Below, piece after piece: positions 24,991-35,279 of a stretch of DNA of 64,000 nt. The position numbers were made by a program, and so were the translations under genes. The stretch spans positions 1-64,000 of the forward strand of contig NZ_NHSF01000005.1 of NCBI RefSeq assembly GCF_016653295.1. The letters are read 5' to 3'. The DNA is from Halochromatium salexigens (GTDB lineage: Bacteria; Pseudomonadota; Gammaproteobacteria; Chromatiales; Chromatiaceae). The notes under the pieces were generated by a model. That model saw nothing but the letters and a program-made list of their open reading frames with translations. It had not been told where the DNA came from and did not search any database. Position 1 is the stretch's first letter; every line of letters begins with the position of its first letter.

Positions 24991-27423
24991 GTGACTGATC
25001 GACCCGCATTCCACCAACGCCGCGGGCGACCTTTCCTCGGTCTGCGGTGGAAGGTACTGATCGGCATCAGCCTGCCCTTGGCTGCGGTGATCATCTCCCT
25101 GACCCTCTACGCGCATGAAATCCTGATCGGTCAGTTCGAGCGCCATCAAGGCCAGCTCCGCCAGCGCCAGGTTGCGCACTTCTCAAGCCTGCTTGCGGAC
25201 CGCTATCAGCAAATGTCGCGGCTAGCCAGCCTGGTGCCACGCCTGACTCATGACAACGATGATCAAAGCGTTGTCGAACACCTACGGCATGTGCTGGAGA
25301 TCGACGGCGGGACGCTCGATCTGGAGTGGGATATTCGCTCGGTGCACTGGATTCCCTTGAGCGGGCGGCCCGTCGCGCTCTGGCCGCCGGAAAGCCAAGC
25401 ACTGCCGAGGCTACTCGTGCGCGAGGTCCAAAGGCAGCCGGAAAAGGTGGTTGAGCGGCTGCTGTGCGAGCAAGAGGCCTGCCTGCAATACTTGGCGTCA
25501 CCGGTGTTGTGGCGTGGCGAAACAGCCGGCAGCCTCGTCTTAGGCCGCACCATGGCGAGCCTGCTTTTGGCCTTCAGGGACATCACCCAGGCCGATCTCG
25601 TGCTCGCCACCCTAGCCGACGACCCACCTTCAATGGGCGCGCAACCCCAATTCCTCGGCGCAACCCAGGCTGAACAGATGCTTCCTTTGCTGCGCTCCGT
25701 GCCCGCCGCATCCTTGCTCGCCAGCAGTCCCAGCGAGCCCTTATCGGTCGAACTCGGTCAGGATTGGTACCAGGTGTTCCGCATCGCCCCGGACGCCAAG
25801 GGGCTGATCGGCTTCATCATCAACCAGACCACGGATGACCAGCGCGCGATCGCCAGTCTATCGCAAAACAGCCTGATCATCGGCCTGCTCGCCCTCATCG
25901 TGGCCGAGATCCTGCTGCTGCTCATCATGCAGGGGCCCGTTACCCGTATCCACAAGCTGTCTCAACTCCTGCCACTGCTCGCCGAGAACCGCTTCAACAT
26001 CTTAGCCGAGCGCCTGCCAAGGGCGCGGCATCTGGTGGGATTGCGCGATGAAATCGATGAAACCATCGAGGTCGCCAACACCCTCAACCAGCGCATGGCG
26101 CAGATGCAGGAAGAACGCCAAGCAGCACAACGCAAACTCCAATGGCTGGCCAATCACGACTCCTTGACCCAGCTACTCAATCGCCGTGGCTTCGACCATG
26201 CGCTGACCCACGCCATCGAGCAGGCAGAGCGCGACGGCACTCGCGGTGCGCTCTTGTTTATCGACCTCGACAACTTCAAGGATGTCAACGACACCAGTGG
26301 GCATCAGATCGGCGATCGCTTACTCAAGCGGATGGGTATGAAGCTCTCGGCCACGCTCGGGGAAGGCGTCCAGGTCGGACGCCTTGGTGGTGATGAGTTC
26401 GCCGTACTGCTGACCGAAGCCGAGACTGTCGCCATCAGCCAATTCGCCAACCAGCTTCTCGTGTGGATCAAATCAATCACCGTGCGGGCTGGCGCCCGCT
26501 GCCATCAAGTCACCGCCAGCATCGGCATCGCCCTCTTCCCCGATCATGGCGACGATACCGAGACAGTGATGGCCAATGCGGACCTGGCCATGTACCAAGC
26601 CAAGACGCATCAGCATCGTCACTATCACTTCTACTCCGAGCACGACAAGGCTCGGGCGCTGGCCAATGCACGCGTACTTTGGGGGCGCGAAATCACCGAG
26701 GCCCTGAACGCCAGTCGGCTCCAGCTTTACTATCAGCCTCTGCTGGAGCTATCGACACGACGCATCTGGCGTGCCGAGGGTCTGTTGCGCATCAACCTCG
26801 TCGACGGGCGTTTGGCGTTCCCGGATGAATTCATCCCCATCGCCGAACGGAGCGCATTGATCAATGCCATTGACCGTTGGGTCATCACCGAGGCCATTCG
26901 CCTGCTCGCCGAGAATTCGCACCTATCCCTCTCCGTCAACCTTTCAGCGAAAGCATTGGCAGATACCAGCCTCGATGCCGACCTTGCTCGCCTGTTGCAA
27001 TCGGCGTGCGTTGACCCGTCACGTTTGACGCTCGAGATCACCGAGACGGTCGCGATCGAGAACATCGGCGGTGCTGTTACTCGCATGAAGAGTATTCGCG
27101 CGCTCGGCTGTCACTTCGCGCTCGATGACTTCGGCAGCGGTTTTGCGTCTTACGCCTATCTCAAGGAGCTGCCGGTGGACGATGTGAAGATCGATGGCAG
27201 CATGATCCGCAATCTCGATCAGAGCGTGGAAGATCGGATCTTCGTCAAGGCCGTCGTCGAGATGGCGCATAACATGAACAAAAGGGTGGTGGCCGAATTC
27301 GTCGACTCAGAGGTTATCCTCGAGATCCTGCATGACATCGGGGTCGATTTTGCCCAAGGCTACTTCATCGGGCGCCCACTGCCGCATCCGCCGGCACCGT
27401 TCACCCATGATGAGCCTAGCTAG
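24991..27423 (+). CDS. Membrane GGDEF/EAL c-di-GMP protein
   Basis: 810 residues from GTG 24991. Helix about 12-35, a periplasmic region about 40-285 without a named domain, helix about 288-310, a HAMP-like linker, GGDEF about 385-545 and EAL about 560-805. The GGDEF motif is intact (RLGGDEFAVLL) but no RxxD inhibitory site precedes it. The EAL signature reads AEGLLR instead of EALLR, keeping the catalytic Glu; DDFGSG and KIDGSMIRN are present, and AEFVDSE replaces AEGVET, a variant common in this subgroup. Likely a phosphodiesterase or dual enzyme controlled by the periplasmic partner. Confidence 0.88.
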   Translation: MTDRPAFHQRRGRPFLGLRWKVLIGISLPLAAVIISLTLYAHEILIGQFERHQGQLRQRQVAHFSSLLADRYQQMSRLASLVPRLTHDNDDQSVVEHLRHVLEIDGGTLDLEWDIRSVHWIPLSGRPVALWPPESQALPRLLVREVQRQPEKVVERLLCEQEACLQYLASPVLWRGETAGSLVLGRTMASLLLAFRDITQADLVLATLADDPPSMGAQPQFLGATQAEQMLPLLRSVPAASLLASSPSEPLSVELGQDWYQVFRIAPDAKGLIGFIINQTTDDQRAIASLSQNSLIIGLLALIVAEILLLLIMQGPVTRIHKLSQLLPLLAENRFNILAERLPRARHLVGLRDEIDETIEVANTLNQRMAQMQEERQAAQRKLQWLANHDSLTQLLNRRGFDHALTHAIEQAERDGTRGALLFIDLDNFKDVNDTSGHQIGDRLLKRMGMKLSATLGEGVQVGRLGGDEFAVLLTEAETVAISQFANQLLVWIKSITVRAGARCHQVTASIGIALFPDHGDDTETVMANADLAMYQAKTHQHRHYHFYSEHDKARALANARVLWGREITEALNASRLQLYYQPLLELSTRRIWRAEGLLRINLVDGRLAFPDEFIPIAERSALINAIDRWVITEAIRLLAENSHLSLSVNLSAKALADTSLDADLARLLQSACVDPSRLTLEITETVAIENIGGAVTRMKSIRALGCHFALDDFGSGFASYAYLKELPVDDVKIDGSMIRNLDQSVEDRIFVKAVVEMAHNMNKRVVAEFVDSEVILEILHDIGVDFAQGYFIGRPLPHPPAPFTHDEPS

Positions 27424-27438
27424 CCAGGCGATTAACGG

Positions 27439-27786
27439 TCAGGGGGCCGTGCGGATCGCAGCTCGAATGCGGGCGATCAGCGCGCTCAGTTCGGCGTCGG
27501 CGGGAACGGCTTGGCCGATGAGCCAATCCTGCAGGATCTGATCTGGCATACCGAGCAAACGCTCGAAAGCGCGGCGCGCATCGCCATCGAGTTCAGCATA
27601 GCCATGCTGCAGGAAGTGGTTGAGCAGGAGATCCAGCTCAAGCATGCCGCGCCGGCATTGCCACTGCAGGCGTTTGATCTCGCGCTCGGTGGCCGAATCG
27701 GCGCCTGATTCAGCTCGGGCTGGGCCTGGATCGGCGGGGCTTGGACCAGCGCGCTGGTCTGTGATACTTGCGGGGGCGTCATTCAC
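27439..27786 (-). CDS. sdhE: Succinate dehydrogenase FAD assembly factor
   Basis: 115 residues from a GTG that overlaps the sdhB stop (GTGA), giving an N-terminal extension of about 35 residues rich in Pro and Ala before the SdhE domain. The domain has RLQWQCRRGMLELDLLL, including the RGxLELD motif that contacts the flavoprotein, and ILQDWLIGQ near the end. SdhE promotes covalent flavinylation of SdhA. The family is normally 80-100 residues, so either the extension is real or a downstream non-ATG start is used. It closes the sdhCDAB operon. Confidence 0.85.
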   Translation of the reverse strand: MNDAPASITDQRAGPSPADPGPARAESGADSATEREIKRLQWQCRRGMLELDLLLNHFLQHGYAELDGDARRAFERLLGMPDQILQDWLIGQAVPADAELSALIARIRAAIRTAP

Positions 27787-28511
27787 ACCGATTGCTCGAG
27801 CATCAGCTCTTTGATCTTGCCGATGGCCCGGGTCGGATTCAGCCCCTTCGGACAGACCTCGACGCAGTTCATGATGCTGTGGCAGCGGAACAGCTTGTAC
27901 GGGCCTTCCAGCGCATCCAACCGCTCCTCGGTGGCCTGATCGCGGCTGTCGGCGAGGAAACGCCAGGATTGCAGCAGCGCCGCCGGGCCATGGAACTTGT
28001 CCGGGTTCCACCAGAACGACGGGCAGGCGGTCGAGCAGCAGCCGCAGAGGATGCACTCATAGAGCCCGTCGAGCTTGTCGCGATCCTCGGGCGACTGGCG
28101 GATCTCCTGCTCGGGCAAGGGATCCTTGCGGATCAGATAGGGCTCGACCGCGCGATATTGCTCGTAGAACTGGGTCATGTCGACGACCAGATCGCGGATC
28201 ACTGGCCGCCCCGGCAGCGGGCGCACCTGGATCGGCTGGTTCAGCTCGGCGATCGGCGTGATGCAGGCCAGGCAGTTGGTGCCATTGAGGTTGACTCCAT
28301 CGGAGCCACAGACGCCCTCGCCACAGGAATGGCGAAAGGCGAAGGTCTCGTCTTGCGCCTTGATCGCCAGCAGCGCCTCGCGCAGCATCATGCCGGGCGG
28401 TGCCTCGACCTCGAAGGTCTGCATAAAGGGCTTGGCGTCGGACGCGGCCGGGCGCGACTCGGCGTCGCGGTCGGGCTGGTAGCGGTAGACGGAAAGGCGT
28501 ATCGCGGTCAT
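27783..28511 (-). CDS. sdhB: Succinate dehydrogenase iron-sulfur subunit
   Basis: 242 residues. The plant-type [2Fe-2S] site (CGEGVCGSDG, CLAC) lies near residues 63-85. The C-terminal [4Fe-4S] and [3Fe-4S] ligands are CILCGCCSTACPSFWW near 155 and CHSIMNCVEVCPKG near 208. It carries electrons from SdhA flavin to the quinone site in SdhCD. It starts 12 bases after sdhA and overlaps sdhE by four bases. Confidence 0.95.
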   Translation of the reverse strand: MTAIRLSVYRYQPDRDAESRPAASDAKPFMQTFEVEAPPGMMLREALLAIKAQDETFAFRHSCGEGVCGSDGVNLNGTNCLACITPIAELNQPIQVRPLPGRPVIRDLVVDMTQFYEQYRAVEPYLIRKDPLPEQEIRQSPEDRDKLDGLYECILCGCCSTACPSFWWNPDKFHGPAALLQSWRFLADSRDQATEERLDALEGPYKLFRCHSIMNCVEVCPKGLNPTRAIGKIKELMLEQSV

Positions 28512-28523
28512 GGGCGTCTCGCT

Positions 28524-30299
<1,776 letters not shown>

Positions 30300-30304
30300 A
30301 GCAA

Positions 30305-30646
30305 TCAACCAACCTGTACCAGGATCAAGGCCTGCAGCGCCCAGAGGCCAGAGGCGAGGAACATCAGCGCGAACAGTGCCAACAGCCCAACGCGCAGGCC
30401 GAGCGGCTTGACGTAGTCGATCAGCACATCGCGGATACCGACCCAGGCATGGGCCAGCAGCAACGGGATGAAGACCAGCAGGCCGAGCGCGACCCAGGGC
30501 GAGCCCGCCCAAGCCGCCAGCTGCGCATGGTCCTGCGGCGGGGCGAACGCAAAATAGAGCGCCAGGTAGAGCCCGAACAGGGCCAGATAGACGGCGCTGA
30601 TGCGCTGCACCAGCCAGGCTTTGAGCCCCGAGGCACGCCGGCTCAT
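30305..30646 (-). CDS. sdhD: Succinate dehydrogenase membrane anchor subunit
   Basis: 113 residues with three hydrophobic helices (about 15-35, 48-66 and 82-110). [16 protein letters not shown] near residue 66 contains the heme-ligand His and the conserved Asp-Tyr of SdhD quinone sites. It binds ubiquinone and heme b together with SdhC. Its ATG is separate but the gene overlaps the sdhC stop by four bases. Confidence 0.9.
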   Translation of the reverse strand: MSRRASGLKAWLVQRISAVYLALFGLYLALYFAFAPPQDHAQLAAWAGSPWVALGLLVFIPLLLAHAWVGIRDVLIDYVKPLGLRVGLLALFALMFLASGLWALQALILVQVG

Positions 30647-31017
30647 CGCAGCACCACCGCCCCGATCAGGGTCAGTGCCAACGCGCTGTAAAGAGTGGTC
30701 CAGGCGCTCTTGCGGGCGCTCGGGCGGTCCAGCCCCCAGCCGAGATCGAGCGCCAGATAGCGCAGCCCCGCCAGCAGGTGATGGAGCAGCGACCAGCCGA
30801 GCAGCAACAGCGCCAGTTGCCCGAGCGCACTGCTCGCCAGCGCCGCCGTGGCGGCGAACCCGGCGCTCCCCGACAGGGCCTGTGCGAACAGGGCCGCGAA
30901 CACCGGGATCGCGAGCACCATCAGCACTCCGCTAACGCGGTGGAGGATCGACACGACGCCGGGAATCGGTAATCGGATGCGCCACAGCTCAAGGAACACG
31001 GGGCGAGAGTTGACCAT
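30643..31017 (-). CDS. sdhC: Succinate dehydrogenase cytochrome b556 subunit
   Basis: 124 residues with three hydrophobic helices. [15 protein letters not shown] near residue 19 carries the Ser and Arg of the quinone pocket, and [17 protein letters not shown] near 77 carries the axial heme His. It is the first gene of sdhCDABE. The 114-base gap separating it from the glycosyltransferase gene upstream on the same strand presumably holds the operon promoter, though I see no strong consensus. Confidence 0.92.
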   Translation of the reverse strand: MVNSRPVFLELWRIRLPIPGVVSILHRVSGVLMVLAIPVFAALFAQALSGSAGFAATAALASSALGQLALLLLGWSLLHHLLAGLRYLALDLGWGLDRPSARKSAWTTLYSALALTLIGAVVLR

Positions 31018-31131
31018 GAAGGGCTCGGTTCTCTGGGGTTGGTGAAGCGAAGGTTTGTGCGCCGCAGCAAGGTTAGCGTTTCGTGACAGGTCGAGGCAAC
31101 CACTACTTGTCTCGCAAGACGCGTGTCGGTA

Positions 31132-32346
31132 TCAGTCCGCCTTCGGCCGCTTCCAGGTATAGACGGCCGTCACCGCGTAGTTCCAGACCACACCGACCAG
31201 GATGCCGGCCAGCGCCGACAGCACCCAGAACGAATGCGCCTCGAACAGCCAACTGGCGATGCCGACATTGGCCAGCGCGCCAATGCTGCAGGCGATCACG
31301 AACGAGAACCAACCGCGCAGCAGATCCCAGCCACGCAGGCGCCTGTCTCGGTAGGTGAAGAGGTTGTTGAGGAAGAAGTTGGTCGTCATCGCGACCAGGG
31401 TCGCCACGCTCTGAGCGACGAGAAAACTGGTATCGGCCAGCTTGAAGCTGATCCAGAGCACGAGCATGTGTACCAGCACACCGCTGGCGCCGATCAACGA
31501 AAAGGCGATGAAGCGCACCGGCAGCATCGGGCCGACCCATTTCTGGATCAGCATCAGCAGATATTCCCAGACCACGGCCTCGTCGAGCTTGCTCTCCCCG
31601 GCATGACGCGGGCGAAACCGATAGGGCAGCTCACGGAAACGCAGCGGCCCGGGATGAGTCGCGAACAGGTCGAGCAGGAGCTTGTAGCCGACTCCGCTCA
31701 GCTCGCGCGCATCGTCTTGCAACAGCTCGGTGCGCAGCATGAAGAAGCCACTCATCGGGTCCTTCAGGTCGGCCTTGATCAGGCGTTGGCCCAAGCGGGT
31801 CGCCAAGCGGCTCATCGAGGCGCGCTGATCGTCCCAGTCGCCGACGCCACCACCGGCGACATAGCGGCTGCCGATGACGATCTCCAAGGGTTCGGTCCGT
31901 AATTGCTGCAGCATCGTTGGCAACAGCGTCTCGTCGTGCTGCAGATCAGCATCCATCACCGCGACATAGGGGGCCGAGGTCGCCAGCATGCCCTCGATAC
32001 AGGCCGACGAGAGCCCCCGGCGGCCGATCCGCTGCAGCACGCGGATCTGAGGATGCGCGCGGGCGATGGCGCGAACACGCTGCGCGGTGCCGTCCGGAGA
32101 GTCGTCATCGACGAAGATCAGCTCCCAGTCGATCCCCGTTAGCACAGCCCGCAGACGTTCGACAATGAGCGGCACATTCTCGGCTTCGTTATAGGTCGGA
32201 ATCACGACCGCAAGGGTCGGCGCACGGCATGGGATCGACAAGGCAGCCTCCGGCAAGATGGCATCGGATAAATGGAGGTCGCGGCGCCGCGCGCGCCACC
32301 AGCCCATAAAACGAACATTCCTGGAATAAAAAGAAACATTGAGCAA
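31132..32346 (-). CDS. Dolichol-phosphate mannosyltransferase-like GT2 fused to GtrA domain
   Basis: 404 residues. The GT2 catalytic domain runs about 40-270, with VVIPTYNEAENVP, the FVDDDSPDGT nucleotide-binding segment and the metal-binding DADLQHDE. DPMSGFFMLR and FRPRHAGESKL are typical of polyprenyl-phosphate sugar transferases. The last about 125 residues form a GtrA-type domain of four helices ending in YTWKRPKAD. The enzyme likely loads a sugar onto undecaprenyl phosphate and GtrA flips or anchors the product for lipopolysaccharide or glycan decoration. GAGG nine bases upstream supports the 32346 start. Confidence 0.87.
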   Translation of the reverse strand: MLNVSFYSRNVRFMGWWRARRRDLHLSDAILPEAALSIPCRAPTLAVVIPTYNEAENVPLIVERLRAVLTGIDWELIFVDDDSPDGTAQRVRAIARAHPQIRVLQRIGRRGLSSACIEGMLATSAPYVAVMDADLQHDETLLPTMLQQLRTEPLEIVIGSRYVAGGGVGDWDDQRASMSRLATRLGQRLIKADLKDPMSGFFMLRTELLQDDARELSGVGYKLLLDLFATHPGPLRFRELPYRFRPRHAGESKLDEAVVWEYLLMLIQKWVGPMLPVRFIAFSLIGASGVLVHMLVLWISFKLADTSFLVAQSVATLVAMTTNFFLNNLFTYRDRRLRGWDLLRGWFSFVIACSIGALANVGIASWLFEAHSFWVLSALAGILVGVVWNYAVTAVYTWKRPKAD

Positions 32347-32464
32347 AACCTCATAGGATTTGCTAGTTTATCAGCGTGACGGCCCTCGCGCTCATTTTCC
32401 CTCGATTTACAGATAATTAACAAAGACTTAGGCAGACTGCCCAAGACTTTATCCGATACCGATA

Positions 32465-32488
32465 AGACGTCGCAGACGTCTATTTTTC
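32465..32488 (+). terminator. Terminator-like hairpin in the sat leader
   Basis: AGACGTC and GACGTCT form a perfect 7-bp stem with loop GCA (32465-32481), followed at once by ATTTTTC. It reads like a Rho-independent terminator only 21 bases before the sat ATG, on the sense strand. A weaker inverted repeat TTATC...GATAA lies just upstream. It could be an attenuator or a 3' end of an upstream leader RNA. Confidence 0.55.
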
Positions 32489-32508
32489 ATGCTATGGGAG
32501 GCCCACCC

Positions 32509-33696
32509 ATGATCAAGCCAATCGGCTCCGACGAGCTTCAACCGCGGTTTGTCTACGACTCCAAACGCCACCACCAGTTGATCCATGAAGCCGAGTCACT
32601 GCCCTCGGCCACGATCAGCTCCCAGGCCGCCGCGAATGCCGTGATGATGGGCGCGGGCTATTTTAACCCCCTCGAGGGCTTCATGAACGTGGCCGACGCA
32701 GTCAGTGTCGCCGAGACCATGCGCACGCTCGAGGGGCGCTTCTTCCCGGTCCCGGTGCTCTGCCTCGTCGAGTCCGCGGAGGGGATTGCGGGTGCCGAAA
32801 GGATCGCCTTGCGCGACCCCAACGTCGAGGGCAACCCGGTGCTGGCGGTGATGGACGTCGCGGGCATCGAGACGGTCTCCGACGCGCAGATGACCTTGAT
32901 GACGCAGCAGGTCTATGGCACTCAGGATGCCGAGCATCCCGGCGTGAAGACCTTCAACAGCCAGGGCCAAATCGCCCTCTCGGGGCCGATCGAGGTTCTG
33001 AATTTCTCCTATTTTCAGAACGACTTCCCGGATACCTTCCGGACAGCGGTCGAGATCCGCCACGAGATCCAGGAACGCGGATGGCGCACGGTGGTCGCCT
33101 TCCAGACGCGCAACCCCATGCACCGCGCGCACGAAGAGCTGTGCAAGATGGCCATGGAGGCCGTCGGCGCGGATGGCGTTGTCATCCACATGCTGCTCGG
33201 CAAGCTCAAGCCCGGCGACATCCCGGCACCGGTGCGCGATGCCGCGATCCGCAAGATGGCTGAACTCTACTTCCCGCCGAACACGGTCATGATTACGGGC
33301 TATGGCTTCGACATGCTCTACGCGGGTCCACGCGAAGCGGTGCTACACGCCTATTTCCGCCAGAACATGGGCGCGACCCATTTCGTTATCGGACGCGATC
33401 ATGCCGGTGTCGGAGACTACTACGGCGCTTTCGACGCCCAGACCGTCTTCGACGAGGAGGTACCGGAGGACGCCCTCGAGATCGAGATCTTCCGCGCCGA
33501 CCATACCGCTTACTCCAAGAAGCTCGAGCGTGTCGTGATGATGTGCGACGCGCCGGATCACACCAAGGAGGACTTTGTTCTGCTATCGGGCACCAAGGTG
33601 CGGGAGATGCTCGGTCGCGGAGAAGCTCCTCCGCCGGAATTCTCGCGCCCCGAGGTCGCTCGGATCCTGATGGACTACTATCAATCGATCTCGTGA
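32509..33696 (+). CDS. sat: ATP sulfurylase (sulfate adenylyltransferase)
   Basis: 395 residues from the ATG at 32509, eight bases after a GGGAGG ribosome binding site. Active-site motifs are intact: QTRNPMHRAHEE near residue 199, the GRDHAG segment near 290 and a downstream KLERVVMM region. In sulfur oxidisers this homo-oligomeric enzyme converts APS plus pyrophosphate to sulfate plus ATP, the last step of the sulfite route run by aprBA downstream. No APS-kinase domain is fused. The stop TGA overlaps a GTG that opens a 47-residue ORF. Confidence 0.95.
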   Translation: MIKPIGSDELQPRFVYDSKRHHQLIHEAESLPSATISSQAAANAVMMGAGYFNPLEGFMNVADAVSVAETMRTLEGRFFPVPVLCLVESAEGIAGAERIALRDPNVEGNPVLAVMDVAGIETVSDAQMTLMTQQVYGTQDAEHPGVKTFNSQGQIALSGPIEVLNFSYFQNDFPDTFRTAVEIRHEIQERGWRTVVAFQTRNPMHRAHEELCKMAMEAVGADGVVIHMLLGKLKPGDIPAPVRDAAIRKMAELYFPPNTVMITGYGFDMLYAGPREAVLHAYFRQNMGATHFVIGRDHAGVGDYYGAFDAQTVFDEEVPEDALEIEIFRADHTAYSKKLERVVMMCDAPDHTKEDFVLLSGTKVREMLGRGEAPPPEFSRPEVARILMDYYQSIS

Positions 33697-33836
33697 CGGC
33701 AACCGACACCCAATTGCGGCTAATGGGGCTAGCGACGAGCTGCTATCGATTGATGCGAGAAGGCTATTATCCGACCAAGGAGAGCCTTTTTGAACTGGCT
33801 ATCGTGACGAGGCATTTTGTTGATCTCAGTCGATAG
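33693..33836 (+). CDS. 47-residue ORF coupled to sat
   Basis: A GTG overlapping the sat stop (GTGA) opens a frame of 47 codons ending in TAG at 33836. The product is hydrophilic with a Tyr-rich MREGYYPTKESLF centre and no membrane segment. I do not recognise it. Translational coupling and location between sat and aprM argue that it may be expressed; lack of its own ribosome binding site and its small size keep confidence low. Confidence 0.4.
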   Translation: MTATDTQLRLMGLATSCYRLMREGYYPTKESLFELAIVTRHFVDLSR

Positions 33837-33901
33837 CCATTTCGTTAAACCGTAATAAGATTATGTTGTGGTAGATTCGCACATACCGGAGGTCAATGAT
33901 A

Positions 33902-34753
33902 ATGATTTTCAGCAACCCGTTCTCGGAGCTTTCGGCTCTCATCCCACCTGCTGTGATGCAGGCCTACATCGTCCTGATGATCCTGCTAGTCATCGGCGGC
34001 ACCTTACTCGACGTCATGCATAAAAAGAGTGCCAAATATTTCTTCGAGAAAGGACAAGCGCTGAAGAAGCTCGCCAAGCGTAAGCCCAGTAGCGACGAGA
34101 GAATGCGCCTTGCCGCAAACACGGTTGCCCACGAGGTGCTCGCGTCCGGCGAGTTTGATAATGTGGATCGGCGTAAGTCGCATCTATTCATGATGTATGG
34201 CTTCATCCTCTTTGTGGTCTCGACCGCGCTCTTAATCTTCGGTCTGCCGGTCGCCGAGGGCGGGGGCTTTACCCTCTTACCCCTGCTGTGGCACCTCGGC
34301 GCACTGATGATCTGCGTTGGCGGCTACTGGTTCTGGCTCAAGATCCGCGTCGACGTGCGGGCCGAAGGCCATCAGTGGTATGAGGTGGACCGCCGCGATC
34401 TGTTCATTGTTTCATTGTTGCTCATGGCAACGTTCGCGCTGGTGTGGTCGTTGCTGGAGGCGATTGGCGGTGGCTTGCTCGCCGGTTTCGCCTTATTTGT
34501 CTTCATCGTCGCGGCTACCACGTTGTTCAGCACCGTCTTCTGGTCCAAGTTTGCTCACATGTTTTACAAGCCCGCAGCTGCGTTCCAGAAAAAGGTTGCC
34601 GAGGCGGATGGATCGAGAGACAAGCTGCCGGATCTCCCCGAGCTGACCGATCCTGCTGTCAGGCAACGGTATCCGGACATCCCGGAGTACATGGGCGACA
34701 ATCCACCCTACATGGGGCTTGGTATCAAGAGTGAGCCGCCTACCCATTACTGA
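33902..34753 (+). CDS. aprM: AprM membrane anchor of APS reductase
   Basis: 283 residues. Two ATGs (33896, 33902) follow the CGGAGGT ribosome binding site; the second has better spacing. About five hydrophobic helices are visible: near 20-40, 95-115, 125-145, 160-185 and 190-215. The HEVLASGEFDNVDRRKSH loop and a charged C-terminal tail (LPDLPELTDP) lie between or after them. AprM is the quinone-reducing membrane partner of AprBA found in purple sulfur bacteria, replacing QmoABC. It precedes aprB by 40 bases within the sat-apr block. Confidence 0.88.
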   Translation: MIFSNPFSELSALIPPAVMQAYIVLMILLVIGGTLLDVMHKKSAKYFFEKGQALKKLAKRKPSSDERMRLAANTVAHEVLASGEFDNVDRRKSHLFMMYGFILFVVSTALLIFGLPVAEGGGFTLLPLLWHLGALMICVGGYWFWLKIRVDVRAEGHQWYEVDRRDLFIVSLLLMATFALVWSLLEAIGGGLLAGFALFVFIVAATTLFSTVFWSKFAHMFYKPAAAFQKKVAEADGSRDKLPDLPELTDPAVRQRYPDIPEYMGDNPPYMGLGIKSEPPTHY

Positions 34754-34793
34754 TCTTGATTCGATCCATCGAATCATGAATGAGGAATAGAAG

Positions 34794-35279
34794 ATGCCGA
34801 CATTTGTCTATATGACCCGCTGCGATGGCTGTGGCCAATGTGTTGATATCTGTCCTTCGGACATCATGCACATCGACCCCGTCACTCGGCGCGCTTACAA
34901 CATTGAGCCCAATATGTGCTGGGAGTGCCTGCCCTGCGTCAAGGCTTGCCCGCAAAATGCCATCGACGTCCGTGGCTACGCGGACTTCGCACCCCTGGGC
35001 CACTCGGTCCGGGTACGCCGTGACGAGGAAAAAGGCGTCATCGCCTGGCGGATCATCTTCCGCAACGGCAGCAAGGACATGGAGCTGCTGGCACCAATCA
35101 CCACGAAGCCTTGGAGAGAACACATTCCTCAGCTCGGGGAGGTACCGGCACCCAGCCAGGAGATGCGTGACAGCCATCTGTTGTTCAACGAGCCCAAGTA
35201 CATTCGCATGGATGATGGCGACTTGCACACACTTAAGTCCAATGGGTTAAAGATGGTCGCCGGGGTGGAGAGTTACTAA
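34794..35279 (+). CDS. aprB: Adenylylsulfate reductase beta subunit
   Basis: 161 residues. The N-terminal ferredoxin fold has two [4Fe-4S] clusters, from CDGCGQCVDICP near residue 10 and CWECLPCVKACP near 42. A C-terminal tail of about 60 residues wraps the alpha subunit in known structures. It moves electrons from the FAD of AprA to the AprM/quinone side. Its TAA overlaps the aprA ATG (TAATG), ensuring equal synthesis of the two subunits. Confidence 0.95.
   Translation: MPTFVYMTRCDGCGQCVDICPSDIMHIDPVTRRAYNIEPNMCWECLPCVKACPQNAIDVRGYADFAPLGHSVRVRRDEEKGVIAWRIIFRNGSKDMELLAPITTKPWREHIPQLGEVPAPSQEMRDSHLLFNEPKYIRMDDGDLHTLKSNGLKMVAGVESY

Noticed and set aside
32494-32508. Earlier sat start at 32494
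   Set aside because: The GGGAGG ribosome binding site lies inside that extension and points to the ATG at 32509.
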